Source: Citricoccus sp. CH26A (lineage in GTDB: Bacteria; Actinomycetota; Actinomycetes; Actinomycetales; Micrococcaceae). Taken from it: a DNA stretch of 64,000 nucleotides. The stretch spans positions 39,914 through 103,913 of the forward strand of contig NZ_AFXQ01000012.1 in the NCBI RefSeq assembly GCF_000224415.1, read 5' to 3'. The notes under the pieces are model-generated. The model saw only the letters and a program-made list of their open reading frames with translations. It made no database searches and was not told the DNA's origin. Shown here in pieces: positions 33,627 to 47,807 of the stretch (its first letter is position 1; each line of letters begins with the position of its first letter). The position numbers and the translations under genes were made by a program.

Positions 33627-35465
33627 ATGAAGTACACAAAGCTTTCTGCCGCAGCCGCCCTCCTGGCCGGCTCCGCGCTCGTCCTGTCCGCCTGCGCGCC
33701 GGGCGGCCCGGCCGAGAACTCTGACACCGGCTCCGCCGCCCCCGAGGGCAACGGCGACGTCATCACCGGCGACTTCGGGGAGAAGTACACCGTCGAGCCC
33801 GCCGACTCCGGACTGGCGGACCTCGGGGAGATCGAGACCCAGGACGGCTCCATCGCCTACTCGGTGGGCGAGGATGAGTTCATCTCCTACAACTCCATGA
33901 CGCCGGAGACCTACTCGACCTACAATTCGGCGGTCACCGAGCGGCTCATCTCCACCTTCGCCTACTTCGGCACCGACGGGGAGATCTACCAGAACGAGGA
34001 GTACGGCACCTACGAGAAGGTCTCCGACGACCCGCTGACGGTGAAGTACACCATCAACGAGGAGGCCGTGTGGTCGGACGGGACCCCCGTCACCGCCGCG
34101 GACTACATCCTGAAGTGGGGTGTCGAGAACCCGCGCATCACCACCGGTTCGGGCGAGGATGCGGCGCCGCTGTTCAACGCCATCTCCCAGTCCTTCGGCG
34201 AGTACGTCAGCGAGGCGCCGGAGGGTGATCCCGCCGGCAAGGAATTCACCATCACCTTCAAGGAGCCCTACGCCGACTGGCCGATCCTCGTGGACACCGC
34301 CCTGCCGGCCCACGTCGTCGCCGAGGAGTCCGGCATGGGCATGGACGCCATGCTCGAGGCCGTCCGCAACGAGGACGCGAAGGCCCTGGCCCCCGCCGCC
34401 GAGTTCTGGAACACCGGCTGGAACACCTCTCCGGGCACCCTTCCGGACGAGTCGATCGCCCCCTCGAACGGCCCCTACACGTTCAAGAGCTGGGAGCCGG
34501 GCCAGTCCATCACCCTGACGGCCAACGAGAACTACTGGGGCACCCCGCCGGCCACGAAGGAACTGGTCATCCGCTTCGCTGCCGCCGACACCCACGTCCA
34601 GGCCCTCGCCAACGGCGACCTGAACGTCATCGAGCCGCAGGCCACCGTGGACACCCTGTCCCAGCTGGAGGACCTGGGCGACCAGATCGTCATCCAGACC
34701 GGCGCCTCCCTGACCTGGGAGCACCTGGACTTCAACTTCATGGACGGCTCGCCGTTCGCGGACAACCTCGAACTGCGCAAGGCCTTCGCCCTGTGCGTGC
34801 CGCGCCAGCAGATCGTGGACAACCTGATCAAACCGGTCGATCCCGAGGCCGTGGTCATGAACGCCCGCGAGGTCTTCCCGTTCCAGGACACCTACCAGGA
34901 GGTCGTTGACGCCGCCTATGACGGTAGCTACGACGAGGTCGACGTCGAGGGCGCGAAGAAGATCGTCGAGGCCGAGGGCGCCGAGGGCACCAAGGTCCGC
35001 ATCGGCTACTCGGCCCCGAACCCGCGCCGCTCCGATACGGTGGCCGCCATCAAGTCCTCCTGTGACGAGGCCGGCTTCGTGATCGAGGACGTGGGCTCCG
35101 CCGACTTCTTCGACAAGACCATGCCGCAGGGTGACTACGAGGTCGCGCTGTTCGCGTGGGCCGGCTCCGGCCAGATCGCCTCGGGCCGCAACATCTACCA
35201 CACCACCGGTCAGCAGAACTACGGCAAGTTCTCCAACAAGGAGGTCGACGCCGCCTGGGACACCCTGGCCGGATCCGTCGACCCCGCCGTGCACGCCGAG
35301 CAGGTGAAGGTCATCGAGAAGGGCCTGTGGGACAACCTGTTCGGCATCCCGCTGTACGCCCACCCGGGCGTCGTGGCGCACTCGGCGGACGTGGCCAACG
35401 TCCGCGACACCGCCACCCAGTCCGGGGCCGTCTGGAACGCCCAGCAGTGGGTCCGCGCCGAGTGA
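33627..35465 (+). CDS. peptide ABC transporter substrate-binding lipoprotein (SBP_bac_5 family)
   Basis: This 612-residue exported lipoprotein has signal LVLSAC with Cys23. The body is a family-5 periplasmic-binding protein, with LTVKYTINEEAVWSDGTPVTAADYI as its characteristic motif and a typical C-terminal lobe. The ATG at 33627 has GGAG eight bases upstream. It captures oligopeptides or similar solutes for the permeases and ATPase downstream. Two large hairpins follow it before the first permease gene. Confidence 0.88.
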   Translation: MKYTKLSAAAALLAGSALVLSACAPGGPAENSDTGSAAPEGNGDVITGDFGEKYTVEPADSGLADLGEIETQDGSIAYSVGEDEFISYNSMTPETYSTYNSAVTERLISTFAYFGTDGEIYQNEEYGTYEKVSDDPLTVKYTINEEAVWSDGTPVTAADYILKWGVENPRITTGSGEDAAPLFNAISQSFGEYVSEAPEGDPAGKEFTITFKEPYADWPILVDTALPAHVVAEESGMGMDAMLEAVRNEDAKALAPAAEFWNTGWNTSPGTLPDESIAPSNGPYTFKSWEPGQSITLTANENYWGTPPATKELVIRFAAADTHVQALANGDLNVIEPQATVDTLSQLEDLGDQIVIQTGASLTWEHLDFNFMDGSPFADNLELRKAFALCVPRQQIVDNLIKPVDPEAVVMNAREVFPFQDTYQEVVDAAYDGSYDEVDVEGAKKIVEAEGAEGTKVRIGYSAPNPRRSDTVAAIKSSCDEAGFVIEDVGSADFFDKTMPQGDYEVALFAWAGSGQIASGRNIYHTTGQQNYGKFSNKEVDAAWDTLAGSVDPAVHAEQVKVIEKGLWDNLFGIPLYAHPGVVAHSADVANVRDTATQSGAVWNAQQWVRAE

Positions 35466-35504
35466 CCCTCGGCTGACCCCCCGCGGGGATGACCCATGAC
35501 CACC

Positions 35505-35539
35505 GCTGAGGCCCGGCCATCATCCGGCCGGGCCTCAGC
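35505..35539 (+). terminator. strong hairpin after the substrate-binding protein gene
   Basis: GCTGAGGCCCGGCC, a 7-nt loop, then GGCCGGGCCTCAGC: a perfect 14-bp stem 39 bases after the stop. It is likely a partial terminator or mRNA-stabilising element. Confidence 0.6.
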
Positions 35540-35542
35540 CGT

Positions 35543-35591
35543 GCTCCCCACGATCGGCCGGACCCGGCGGGTCCGGCCGATCATGGGGAGC
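35543..35591 (+). terminator. second strong hairpin before the permease genes
   Basis: This long palindrome has outer arms GCTCCCCA/TGGGGAGC, one mismatch, then inner arms GATCGGCCGGACCC/GGGTCCGGCCGATC around a 3-nt loop. It follows the preceding hairpin after three bases. Confidence 0.6.
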
Positions 35592-35653
35592 GACCCGTGG
35601 TGTGATCATGACCACGTCCACGACACCCTTGGTACGGAAGGCAACGTTCAGTT

Positions 35654-37167
<1,514 letters not shown>

Positions 37168-37171
<4 letters not shown>

Positions 37172-38550
37172 GCGGCATGCACAACGACATCGACCCCCGC
37201 GACGAGCAGGACCCGAAGACCATGGACGAGAACCCGTCACGAACCGCCACGACCATGCGGGACGGCACCGGGCCGTCCCAGCAGGCCGTCGACATGGCGA
37301 ATCTCGCCGAGGTCGAGGACGCGAAGCTGCGGCAGAAGACCGGCAAGTCCTACAGCCAGGGCCAGATGGTCCTGCGCAAGTTCCGGAACCACAAGGCCGC
37401 CATGCCCTCGGCGGTGTTCCTGGTCCTGATCTTCATCCTCGCGTTCAGCTCGATCGGCTGGGCCGGGATCCCCGGCTGGTGGGACAAGAGCTACCTGACC
37501 TCGTCCACGGTGGTCGACGGCGGCGCCCCCACCCTGTCCCTGGTCCCGCAGTGGCTGGGCGGGGAGGGCATCCGCTGGGGCGAGCACCCGTTCGGCCAGG
37601 ACAACACGGGCAAGGACTACTTCGCCCTGGTCATGCGCGGCACCCAGCAGTCCCTGATCATCGCGCTGGTGGTCGGCCTGGTCTCCACCGTGATCGGTGC
37701 GACCATCGGTGCCATCGCCGGGTACTTCCGCGGGTGGATCGACTCCCTGCTGATGCGCCTGACCGACCTGATCATCGTGATCCCGCTGCTGGTGCTGGCG
37801 GCCGTGCTGGGCCGGATGACCTCCAGCCTCGATGCGGGCATCATCCCCCTGGCGGTCGTGCTGGGCCTGGTCACCTGGACCTCCCTGGCCCGGTTGGTCC
37901 GCGGAGAGGTGCTGTCCCTGCGCGAGAAGGAGTTCGTGGCGGCCTCGGTGGCCATGGGAGCCCACCCGGCCCGCGTGATCGGCCGGCACCTGCTCCCGAA
38001 CACCATCGGTGTGATCGTCGTCAACGCCACCTTCGCGATCGCCTCGGCCATCCTGCTGGAGACCTCGCTGTCCTTCCTGGGCTTCGGCGTCCAGGCTCCC
38101 GAGTCCTCGCTGGGCCTGCTGATCAGCCAGTACCAGAACGCCTTCACCACCCGTCCGTGGCTGTTCTGGTGGCCCGGCATGCTCATCCTGGCCATCGCCC
38201 TGTCCGTGAACTTCCTGGGCGACGGCCTGCGAGACGCGTTCGACCCCCGACAGGGCGCGCGCACGGCGCGGAGGAACCGCCGCCTGGGCACCTTCGGCAT
38301 CTCCGGTCGGGACAAGGCCCTCGACCGGGCCGCCACGGAGACCAGTGCCGGAGCCGGCGGCCGGGACGTGCCCGCCACCGCGGCGCTGAGGCCCACGACG
38401 ACCTCCGCGGAACTGCGCGACGAGATCCACTCGGACGATGAGCGGCACGGGGGACCCCGCCGGCACGGGGACCACCGGAAGGGCAGGAACCGCCCGGACG
38501 GAGACCGCCCGGACGAGGACCGCCGTGACGACCAGGAACCGAGAGACTGA
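37168..38550 (+). CDS. peptide ABC transporter permease (OppC/DppC type)
   Basis: This 460-residue protein has a 70-residue polar N-terminal tail, then the OppC-type N-terminal membrane segment (FRNHKAAMPSAVFLVLIFILAF) and the binding-protein-dependent transport domain. Its EAA loop is LREKEFVAASVAMGAHPARVIGRH. The C-terminal 90 residues are highly charged (His/Arg/Asp-rich) and probably disordered. It overlaps the upstream permease by GTGA. It forms the second half of the membrane channel. Confidence 0.87.
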
Positions 38551-38564
38551 GGAGGGGAGAGGCC

Positions 38565-40385
<1,821 letters not shown>

Positions 40386-40418
40386 GGACGGCGGGCGGGA
40401 GGGCTTGCCGGCGTCCCG

Positions 40419-40424
40419 TACAAT
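40419..40424 (+). promoter_or_regulatory. -10 element of the typA promoter
   Basis: TACAAT is the best -10 hexamer in the region, giving a leader of about 65 nt before typA. No clear -35 lies at the expected distance. Confidence 0.45.
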
Positions 40425-40495
40425 CGGACGGGGCCTGTAGACGGCTTTGCCGGCAGCCCCGTCCCTTCCGCCGTCCTCGATGAACAGGCACCTCT

Positions 40496-42389
<1,894 letters not shown>

Positions 42390-42403
<14 letters not shown>

Positions 42404-42878
42404 GGCGCCCGGATCCCGGGTCCCGACACCGGCCGGCCCCGGCCGGCACCACGACGCCCCGTCCCCGACCATGACCCCCTGGCGCGCCGCGCTGGGTGCG
42501 GTCCTGGTCGGGGCCGGCGTCGGGGTCCTGGGCACCGTGCTGCACACCCACTTCGCCTGGCTGGGCGAGGCCGTCCTGCCGTGGGGAGCAGTCCTCGCGC
42601 TGGCGCTGGCCGCGTCCGCGCAGCTGTGGTGGACGCTGCGCTGCTCGGTCGCGTGGGCCGGTGGCGTGAGTGCCATCGTGGCCTTCACCACCGCCCTGGG
42701 GCTGTCCGCCTGGCCGGGGCTGGACACCTTCGCGGTGGCCCTGACCGAGTACACGCTGCGCGTGGTCCCGGGCCCGGCGATCTCCGGGGCCGTCTGGCTG
42801 TGGGGCCTGCCCGTGGTGGCCGTGCTCACGATGCTCATGGCCCAGCCGCTCCTGCGGGTGCCCGCGTCACGGGACTAG
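42390..42878 (+). CDS. small four-helix membrane protein, unknown function
   Basis: This 162-residue protein (GTG 42390) has four hydrophobic segments (about 33-50, 60-77, 85-105, 125-150) and a polar Pro-rich N-terminal tail. An ATG at 42471, just before the first helix, is an alternative start. It overlaps the typA 3' end and precedes fdxA. Similar small proteins sit beside typA/fdxA in related actinobacteria (possibly the DUF6113 group), but I cannot confirm the family from sequence alone. Confidence 0.6.
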
Positions 42879-42962
42879 ACTGTCCGCAGAAACCTCTCGT
42901 CCGGCACGCCGCGTGGTGCCCGGACCCGAACCGACGAATCGCTGGAAGGTGGACGGTCTGAA

Positions 42963-43295
42963 GTGACGTACGTCATCGCCCTGCCGTGTGTGGACCTGAA
43001 GGACAAGGCCTGCATCGATGAATGCCCGGTGGACTGCATCTACGAGGGGGAGCGGATGCTGTACATCCACCCCGACGAGTGCGTGGACTGTGGCGCCTGC
43101 GAACCGGTGTGCCCCGTCGAGGCGATCTACTACGAGGACGACACGCCCGAGGAGTGGGCCGATTACTACAAGGCCAACGTGGAGTTCTTCGACGACCTCG
43201 GCTCGCCGGGCGGTGCGGCCAAGATGGGCCTGATCAACAAGGACCACCCGCTCGTCGCCGCGCTGCCCCCGCAGCCGCAGCCGGCCGACCTGTAG
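42963..43295 (+). CDS. fdxA: seven-iron (3Fe-4S/4Fe-4S) ferredoxin
   Basis: This 110-residue protein has the cysteines of a bacterial 7Fe ferredoxin: C9, C17, C21, C25 near the N-terminus and the CVDCGACEPVCP cluster motif in the middle. The N-terminal MTYVIALPCVDLKDKAC is characteristic of actinobacterial FdxA. It is a soluble electron carrier. A TAGACT hexamer at 42875-42880 is a candidate -10. Its TAG shares one base with the dapC GTG. Confidence 0.92.
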   Translation: MTYVIALPCVDLKDKACIDECPVDCIYEGERMLYIHPDECVDCGACEPVCPVEAIYYEDDTPEEWADYYKANVEFFDDLGSPGGAAKMGLINKDHPLVAALPPQPQPADL

Positions 43296-44437
43296 TGCTC
43301 ACACTGCCCGAGTACCCCTGGGAGTCCCTGGCGCCCTACCGGCGCACCGCACAGGGCCATCCCGGCGGGATCAGCGACCTGTCCATCGGCACGCCCGTGG
43401 ACGACACCCCGGAACTGATCCAGCGTGCGCTGGCCGCGGCGGCGAACGCCCACGGGTATCCGACCACACACGGCACGACCGAACTGCGCGAGGCCATCGC
43501 CGCCTGGTACGCCCGCCGTCGCGGCGTGCCCGGGTTGGACCCGCAGGCCGTGATCCCCACCGTGGGCTCCAAGGAGTTCATCGCCTGGCTGCCGCTGCTG
43601 CTCGGCATCGGCCCCGGGGACGTCGTGGTCCGCCCGACCGTCGCCTACCCCACCTACGACATCGGCGCCCTGTTGGTGGGTGCCGAGGCCGTCGCCGCGG
43701 ACTCCCTCGACGACCTCGACGCCGCGACCCGCGACCGCGTGAGACTGGTCTGGACCAACTCCCCGGCCAACCCCACCGGGCAGGTGGCCTCCGCCGACCG
43801 GCTGAGCGCCGTCGTCGCCCAGGCGCGCCAGCTCGGCGCCGTGGTGGCCGGGGACGAGTGCTATGCCGAGCTGGGCTGGGACCAGTGGGACGACTCCGCG
43901 GCCGGCACGCCCTGCATCCTCTCCGAGGAGGTCTCCGGCGGGGACCACACGGGCCTGCTCAGCGTGTACTCGCTCTCCAAGCAGTCCAACCTGGCCGGTT
44001 ACCGGGCCGCGTTCGCGGCGGGGGACCCGGGCCTGGTGACGAACCTCGTCAACAGCCGCAAGCACGCCGGGATGATCGTCCCGGCGCCGGTGCAGGCCGC
44101 CATGACGGTCGCGCTGGGCGATGACGCCCACGTGGCCGCCCAGAAGGACCGGTACCGCGCCCGACGGTCGCTGCTGAAGGACGCCCTGACCTCGGCCGGC
44201 CTGGTCGTGGACCACTCCGAGGCGGGGCTCTACCTCTGGACCCGGGACGGCGCCCGGGACGGTGCGCCGAGCGAGGCGGACAGCTGGGCGCTGGTCGGAC
44301 AGCTCGCGGAACGGGGCATCCTGGTGGGCCCGGGCACGTTCTACGGCACGGCCGGCAACGGCTACGTCCGGGTCGCGATCACGGCCACCGACGACGCCGT
44401 CGCCCGGGCCGCGGAACGGCTTCGCGCCTGGCGTTAG
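43295..44437 (+). CDS. dapC: N-succinyl-L,L-diaminopimelate aminotransferase
   Basis: This 380-residue class I/II PLP aminotransferase makes succinyl-DAP in the succinylase branch of lysine synthesis. The PLP lysine lies in YSLSKQSNLAGYRAAF, and TNSPANPTGQ is the Asn motif. Position right after fdxA, with GTG sharing the last base of its TAG, is the conserved actinobacterial arrangement and supports the dapC assignment over other aminotransferases. Confidence 0.88.
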   Translation: MLTLPEYPWESLAPYRRTAQGHPGGISDLSIGTPVDDTPELIQRALAAAANAHGYPTTHGTTELREAIAAWYARRRGVPGLDPQAVIPTVGSKEFIAWLPLLLGIGPGDVVVRPTVAYPTYDIGALLVGAEAVAADSLDDLDAATRDRVRLVWTNSPANPTGQVASADRLSAVVAQARQLGAVVAGDECYAELGWDQWDDSAAGTPCILSEEVSGGDHTGLLSVYSLSKQSNLAGYRAAFAAGDPGLVTNLVNSRKHAGMIVPAPVQAAMTVALGDDAHVAAQKDRYRARRSLLKDALTSAGLVVDHSEAGLYLWTRDGARDGAPSEADSWALVGQLAERGILVGPGTFYGTAGNGYVRVAITATDDAVARAAERLRAWR

Positions 44438-44473
44438 GTCGTCACCGATTCCGTGCATCAGCCCGGTGCTTGG

Positions 44474-44479
44474 TAGCGT
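44474..44479 (+). promoter_or_regulatory. candidate -10 element of the gltA promoter
   Basis: TAGCGT lies 80 bases before the gltA ATG, giving a leader of about 70 nt; GAGGGA precedes the start codon. Confidence 0.35.
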
Positions 44480-44558
44480 TGACGAGGATTGAATCATCGC
44501 GACCCCCACCCTTCGGTGCCGTGGTCCGCGTCACCGACGAACTCATGAGGGAGTACCC

Positions 44559-45842
44559 ATGACCGAGAACACTTCGGCAGCGCTGTCCGTCGACGGCACG
44601 AGCGTCGACCTACCCCGCGAGCAGGCGACCGCCGGAAACGACGGTCTGAACATCGGGCCCCTGCTGAAGAACACCGGTCTGGTCACCTACGACCCGGGCT
44701 TCATGAACACGGCCAACACCAAGTCGGCCATCACCTTCATCGACGGGGACGAGGGTGTGCTGCGCTACCGCGGCTACCCCATCGAGCAGCTGGCCGAGAA
44801 CTCCTCCTTCCTGGAGGTGGCCTACCTGCTGATCTACGGCGACCTGCCGACCGGTGACCAGCTGGGAGCCTGGGACGAGAACATCCGTCGCCACACCATG
44901 CTCCACGAGGACCTCAAGGGCTTCTTCGGCGGTTTCCCGCGGGACGCCCACCCGATGCCGGTCCTGTCCTCCGCGGTGTCCGCGCTGTCCACGTTCTACC
45001 CGGACTCCCTGGACCCGTTCGACGAGGAGCAGGTCCACATCTCCACCATCCGGCTGATGGCCAAGCTGCCGGTCATCGCCTCCTACGCGTTCAAGAAGTC
45101 GCTGGGCCAGCCGATGCTGTACCCGGACAACTCGCTGAACCTGGTGGAGAACTTCCTGCGCCAGTGCTTCGGCGTCCCGGCCGAGCCCTACGAGCTGGAC
45201 CCGGACATGGTCAAGGCCCTGGACATGCTGCTGATGCTGCACGCCGACCACGAGCAGAACTGCTCCACCTCCACCGTGCGCCTCGTGGGTTCCTCGCAGG
45301 CCAACATGTTCGCCTCCGTCTCCGCCGGCATCAACGCCCTCTACGGTCCGCTGCACGGCGGGGCGAACGAGGCGGTGCTGAACATGCTGCACCGCATCAA
45401 GGACGAGGGTGTCAGCCCCGAGGACTTCATGGAGAAGGTGAAGAACAAGGAGGCCGGCATCAAGCTGATGGGCTTCGGCCACCGGGTCTACAAGAACTAC
45501 GACCCGCGCGCCAAGATCATCAAGAAGACCGCCGAGGACATCCTGGGCAAGCTCGGCGGCCATGACGAACTGCTCGAGATCGCCCAGCGGCTCGAGGAGA
45601 AGGCCCTGGCCGACGACTACTTCGTGGAGCGCCGCCTGTACCCGAACGTCGACTTCTACACCGGCGTGATCTACAAGGCCATGGGCTTCCCGGAGAAGAT
45701 GTTCACCGTGCTGTTCGCCCTGGGCCGCCTGCCCGGCTGGATCGCCCAGTGGCGCGAGCTGATGCAGGATCCGTCCACCAAGATCGGCCGGCCGCGCCAG
45801 GTCTACACCGGCTACGACCTGCGGGACTACCCGGGCCGCTGA
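44559..45842 (+). CDS. gltA: citrate synthase
   Basis: This 427-residue protein is of the type II (hexameric-family) length. The active-site His/Asp segments are present: LHADHEQNCSTSTVR, GPLHGGANEAVLNML and GFGHRVYKNYDPRAK. It condenses acetyl-CoA with oxaloacetate to enter the TCA cycle. The ATG at 44559 has GAGGGA seven bases upstream. It is followed by a strong bidirectional terminator. Confidence 0.95.
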   Translation: MTENTSAALSVDGTSVDLPREQATAGNDGLNIGPLLKNTGLVTYDPGFMNTANTKSAITFIDGDEGVLRYRGYPIEQLAENSSFLEVAYLLIYGDLPTGDQLGAWDENIRRHTMLHEDLKGFFGGFPRDAHPMPVLSSAVSALSTFYPDSLDPFDEEQVHISTIRLMAKLPVIASYAFKKSLGQPMLYPDNSLNLVENFLRQCFGVPAEPYELDPDMVKALDMLLMLHADHEQNCSTSTVRLVGSSQANMFASVSAGINALYGPLHGGANEAVLNMLHRIKDEGVSPEDFMEKVKNKEAGIKLMGFGHRVYKNYDPRAKIIKKTAEDILGKLGGHDELLEIAQRLEEKALADDYFVERRLYPNVDFYTGVIYKAMGFPEKMFTVLFALGRLPGWIAQWRELMQDPSTKIGRPRQVYTGYDLRDYPGR

Positions 45843-45863
45843 GCCCCGGCACCCGTCCGCGTC

Positions 45864-45922
45864 TCCCGGTCATCCCGACGACACCCCGCCCGTCCCGGCG
45901 GGCGTGGTCGGGATGACCGGGA
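45864..45922. terminator. strong bidirectional terminator
   Basis: TCCCGGTCATCCCGAC (45864-45879) and GTCGGGATGACCGGGA (45907-45922) form a perfect 16-bp stem with a further GC-rich hairpin inside. It sits between convergent gltA and the lysozyme-like gene. Confidence 0.75.
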
Positions 45923-45942
45923 TTCGTGCGTCTGGGGACCGT

Positions 45943-46797
45943 TCAACCGGCGAGGGTGATGGTGACCGCGCCGTCGGTCCCCGTCGCCGGTGACCAGCCG
46001 TGGTCCGCGCGGACCCAGCCCTGGCCGCCGAAGGACGCCGCCGTGACGCCGTACTGCCGGGCGTTGGCCACGGCCCACTGCACCAGGGCCCAGCCGCGCG
46101 CGCCGGTGGCCGGGATGGTCACGGTGTGCCCGTCCCCGGAGACCGCGGGATCCACGTCCGAGAGCTGGTCCGTCAGGGCGGCCACCAGGGCCCGGGCGTC
46201 CCCGGGGCCCTCGGGTGAGCGCAGCACGCAGTTCAGCCCGGCGGGGGAGTGCCCGGTCAGGGCGGAGGCGTAGGCCCGGCCCTCCGGTTCGTGGTCGGCA
46301 TAGGCGTCGGGGTACGCCGAGCGCTGGACGGTCTGGGCGGCCACGGTGATGTCCAGGTCCTCGAAGTCCGGGACCAGCAGCTCGAGCTCCTGGTAGAAGC
46401 GGTTCGTGGCGTACACCGGGTCCATGACCTGCGCCTCGGACCCCCAGCCCTGAGAGGGCCGCTGCTGGAACAGCCCGCGGGAGTCCGGACCGGCCTCGTC
46501 CCCGTAGTCGATGTTGCGCAGCTTGGACTCCTGCACGGCGGTGGCGATGCCGATCGAGGCCGCCCGCGCGGGCAGCCCACGGTCCATGGCCACGGCCGCG
46601 ATCAGGGCGGCGTTGGCCGCCTGGTCCGGGGCGAGGCCGAAGGACTCCGTGCCGACCACGGCGGTGCACCGCTCCCGCACCAGGACCTCGGAGGAGTCGA
46701 TGAACCGGGAGGCGGCCCAGAACCCGCCTGCCACGAGCAGCGCGCAGACCACGAGCACCCCGAGGGCGCGCCGGCGCCGCGTCCGGCGGGGGCTCAT
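45943..46797 (-). CDS. membrane-anchored lysozyme-like domain protein (often misnamed heavy-metal transporter)
   Basis: This 284-residue protein has a basic N-terminus, one membrane segment (about 11-30), and an extracellular domain. That domain contains IATAVQESKLRNIDYGDEAGPDSRGLFQQRPSQGWG, with a Glu placed as in lytic transglycosylases and the GLFQQ motif shared with goose-type/SLT folds. Cell-wall hydrolysis is plausible but inferred from this motif only. It begins 15 bases after dapD on the same strand. Confidence 0.62.
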   Translation of the reverse strand: MSPRRTRRRRALGVLVVCALLVAGGFWAASRFIDSSEVLVRERCTAVVGTESFGLAPDQAANAALIAAVAMDRGLPARAASIGIATAVQESKLRNIDYGDEAGPDSRGLFQQRPSQGWGSEAQVMDPVYATNRFYQELELLVPDFEDLDITVAAQTVQRSAYPDAYADHEPEGRAYASALTGHSPAGLNCVLRSPEGPGDARALVAALTDQLSDVDPAVSGDGHTVTIPATGARGWALVQWAVANARQYGVTAASFGGQGWVRADHGWSPATGTDGAVTITLAG

Positions 46798-46812
46798 CGG
46801 TCCGCCCGGGCG

Positions 46813-47790
46813 TCAGTTGGCGTGCAGCGCGTCATTGAGCACGACGGTCTGCCCGGCCCGGGGCAGGGCCTGGACCTGGCCGGTGGAGGAGTCGCGGCGG
46901 AACAGCAGGTTCGGGACCCCGGACAGGTCCAGCGCCTTGACCACGGACTCGGTCCCCGAGTCCTGCTTCACGGTCACGCGGGTCCCGGCCGTCACGTACA
47001 GTCCGGCCTCCACCACGCAGTCGTCGCCCACGGAGATGCCCACGCCGGCGTTGGCGCCCAGCAGCACGCGTTCACCGATGACGATGCGCTGCGTGCCACC
47101 GCCGGAGAGGGTGCCCATGATGGAGGCCCCGCCGCCGACGTCGGAGCCGTCACCGACCACCACGCCGGCCGAGATCCGGCCCTCCACCATGGAGGCGCCG
47201 AGCGTGCCGGCGTTGAAGTTCACGAAGCCCTCGTGCATGACGGTCGTGCCCGCGGCCAGGTGGGCTCCGAGCCGCACCCGGTCGGCGTCGGCGATCCGGA
47301 CCCCGGAGGGGAGCACGTAGTCCGTCATCCGCGGGAACTTGTCCACGCCGTACACCGCCACGGGCCCGCGGGCGCGCAGCTTGAGCCGGGTCGCCTCGAA
47401 GCCGTCGGACGAGCAGGGGCCGGCGCTGGTCCACACCACGTTGGCCAGGGTGCCGAAGATCCCGTCCAGGTTGAGCGTGTTGGGGGCCGCCAGGCGGTGG
47501 GACAGCAGGTGCAGTCGCAGCCAGGAGTCCAGGGCGTCGACCGGCGCGGAGTCCAGGTCCGACTCCACGGTCACGGCCCGCTGGGTGGTGCCCCGGTCGG
47601 CGTCGGGGCGGGCGAGGGACTCCAGGGCCCCGGTCATCGAGCTGTCCACGTCGGCCGCCGGGCCCAGCGCGGGGGCCGGGAACCAGGCGTCCAGGACGGT
47701 GCCGTCCGCGGCGAAGGTCGCCAGTCCGAGGCCGGAGGCCGTCCGGGAGGTCGTCAGGGGGGCGCCGGGCTGGGAGGGGGTGGAGTCCAT
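46813..47790 (-). CDS. dapD: tetrahydrodipicolinate N-succinyltransferase (actinobacterial type)
   Basis: This 325-residue enzyme succinylates tetrahydrodipicolinate, the first committed step of the succinylase DAP pathway. The C-terminal half is a left-handed beta-helix of hexapeptide repeats ([43 protein letters not shown]), and the N-terminal domain matches actinobacterial DapD. The ATG at 47790 follows a TAGGAT element by six bases. It is divergent from dapE by 17 bases. Confidence 0.9.
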   Translation of the reverse strand: MDSTPSQPGAPLTTSRTASGLGLATFAADGTVLDAWFPAPALGPAADVDSSMTGALESLARPDADRGTTQRAVTVESDLDSAPVDALDSWLRLHLLSHRLAAPNTLNLDGIFGTLANVVWTSAGPCSSDGFEATRLKLRARGPVAVYGVDKFPRMTDYVLPSGVRIADADRVRLGAHLAAGTTVMHEGFVNFNAGTLGASMVEGRISAGVVVGDGSDVGGGASIMGTLSGGGTQRIVIGERVLLGANAGVGISVGDDCVVEAGLYVTAGTRVTVKQDSGTESVVKALDLSGVPNLLFRRDSSTGQVQALPRAGQTVVLNDALHAN

Positions 47791-47795
47791 GGGAA

Positions 47796-47802
47796 TATCC
47801 TA
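47796..47802. promoter_or_regulatory. overlapping divergent -10 elements for dapE and dapD
   Basis: Plus-strand TATCCT (47796-47801) ends six bases before the dapE ATG at 47808. Minus-strand TAGGAT (47802 to 47797) ends six bases before the dapD ATG at 47790. The two hexamers share five base pairs, and both transcripts would be leaderless. Confidence 0.6.
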
Positions 47803-47807
47803 CTGGC

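Noticed and set aside
40405..40410. TTGCCG as -35 of the typA promoter
   Set aside because: It lies only eight bases from the TACAAT -10, too close for a normal promoter.
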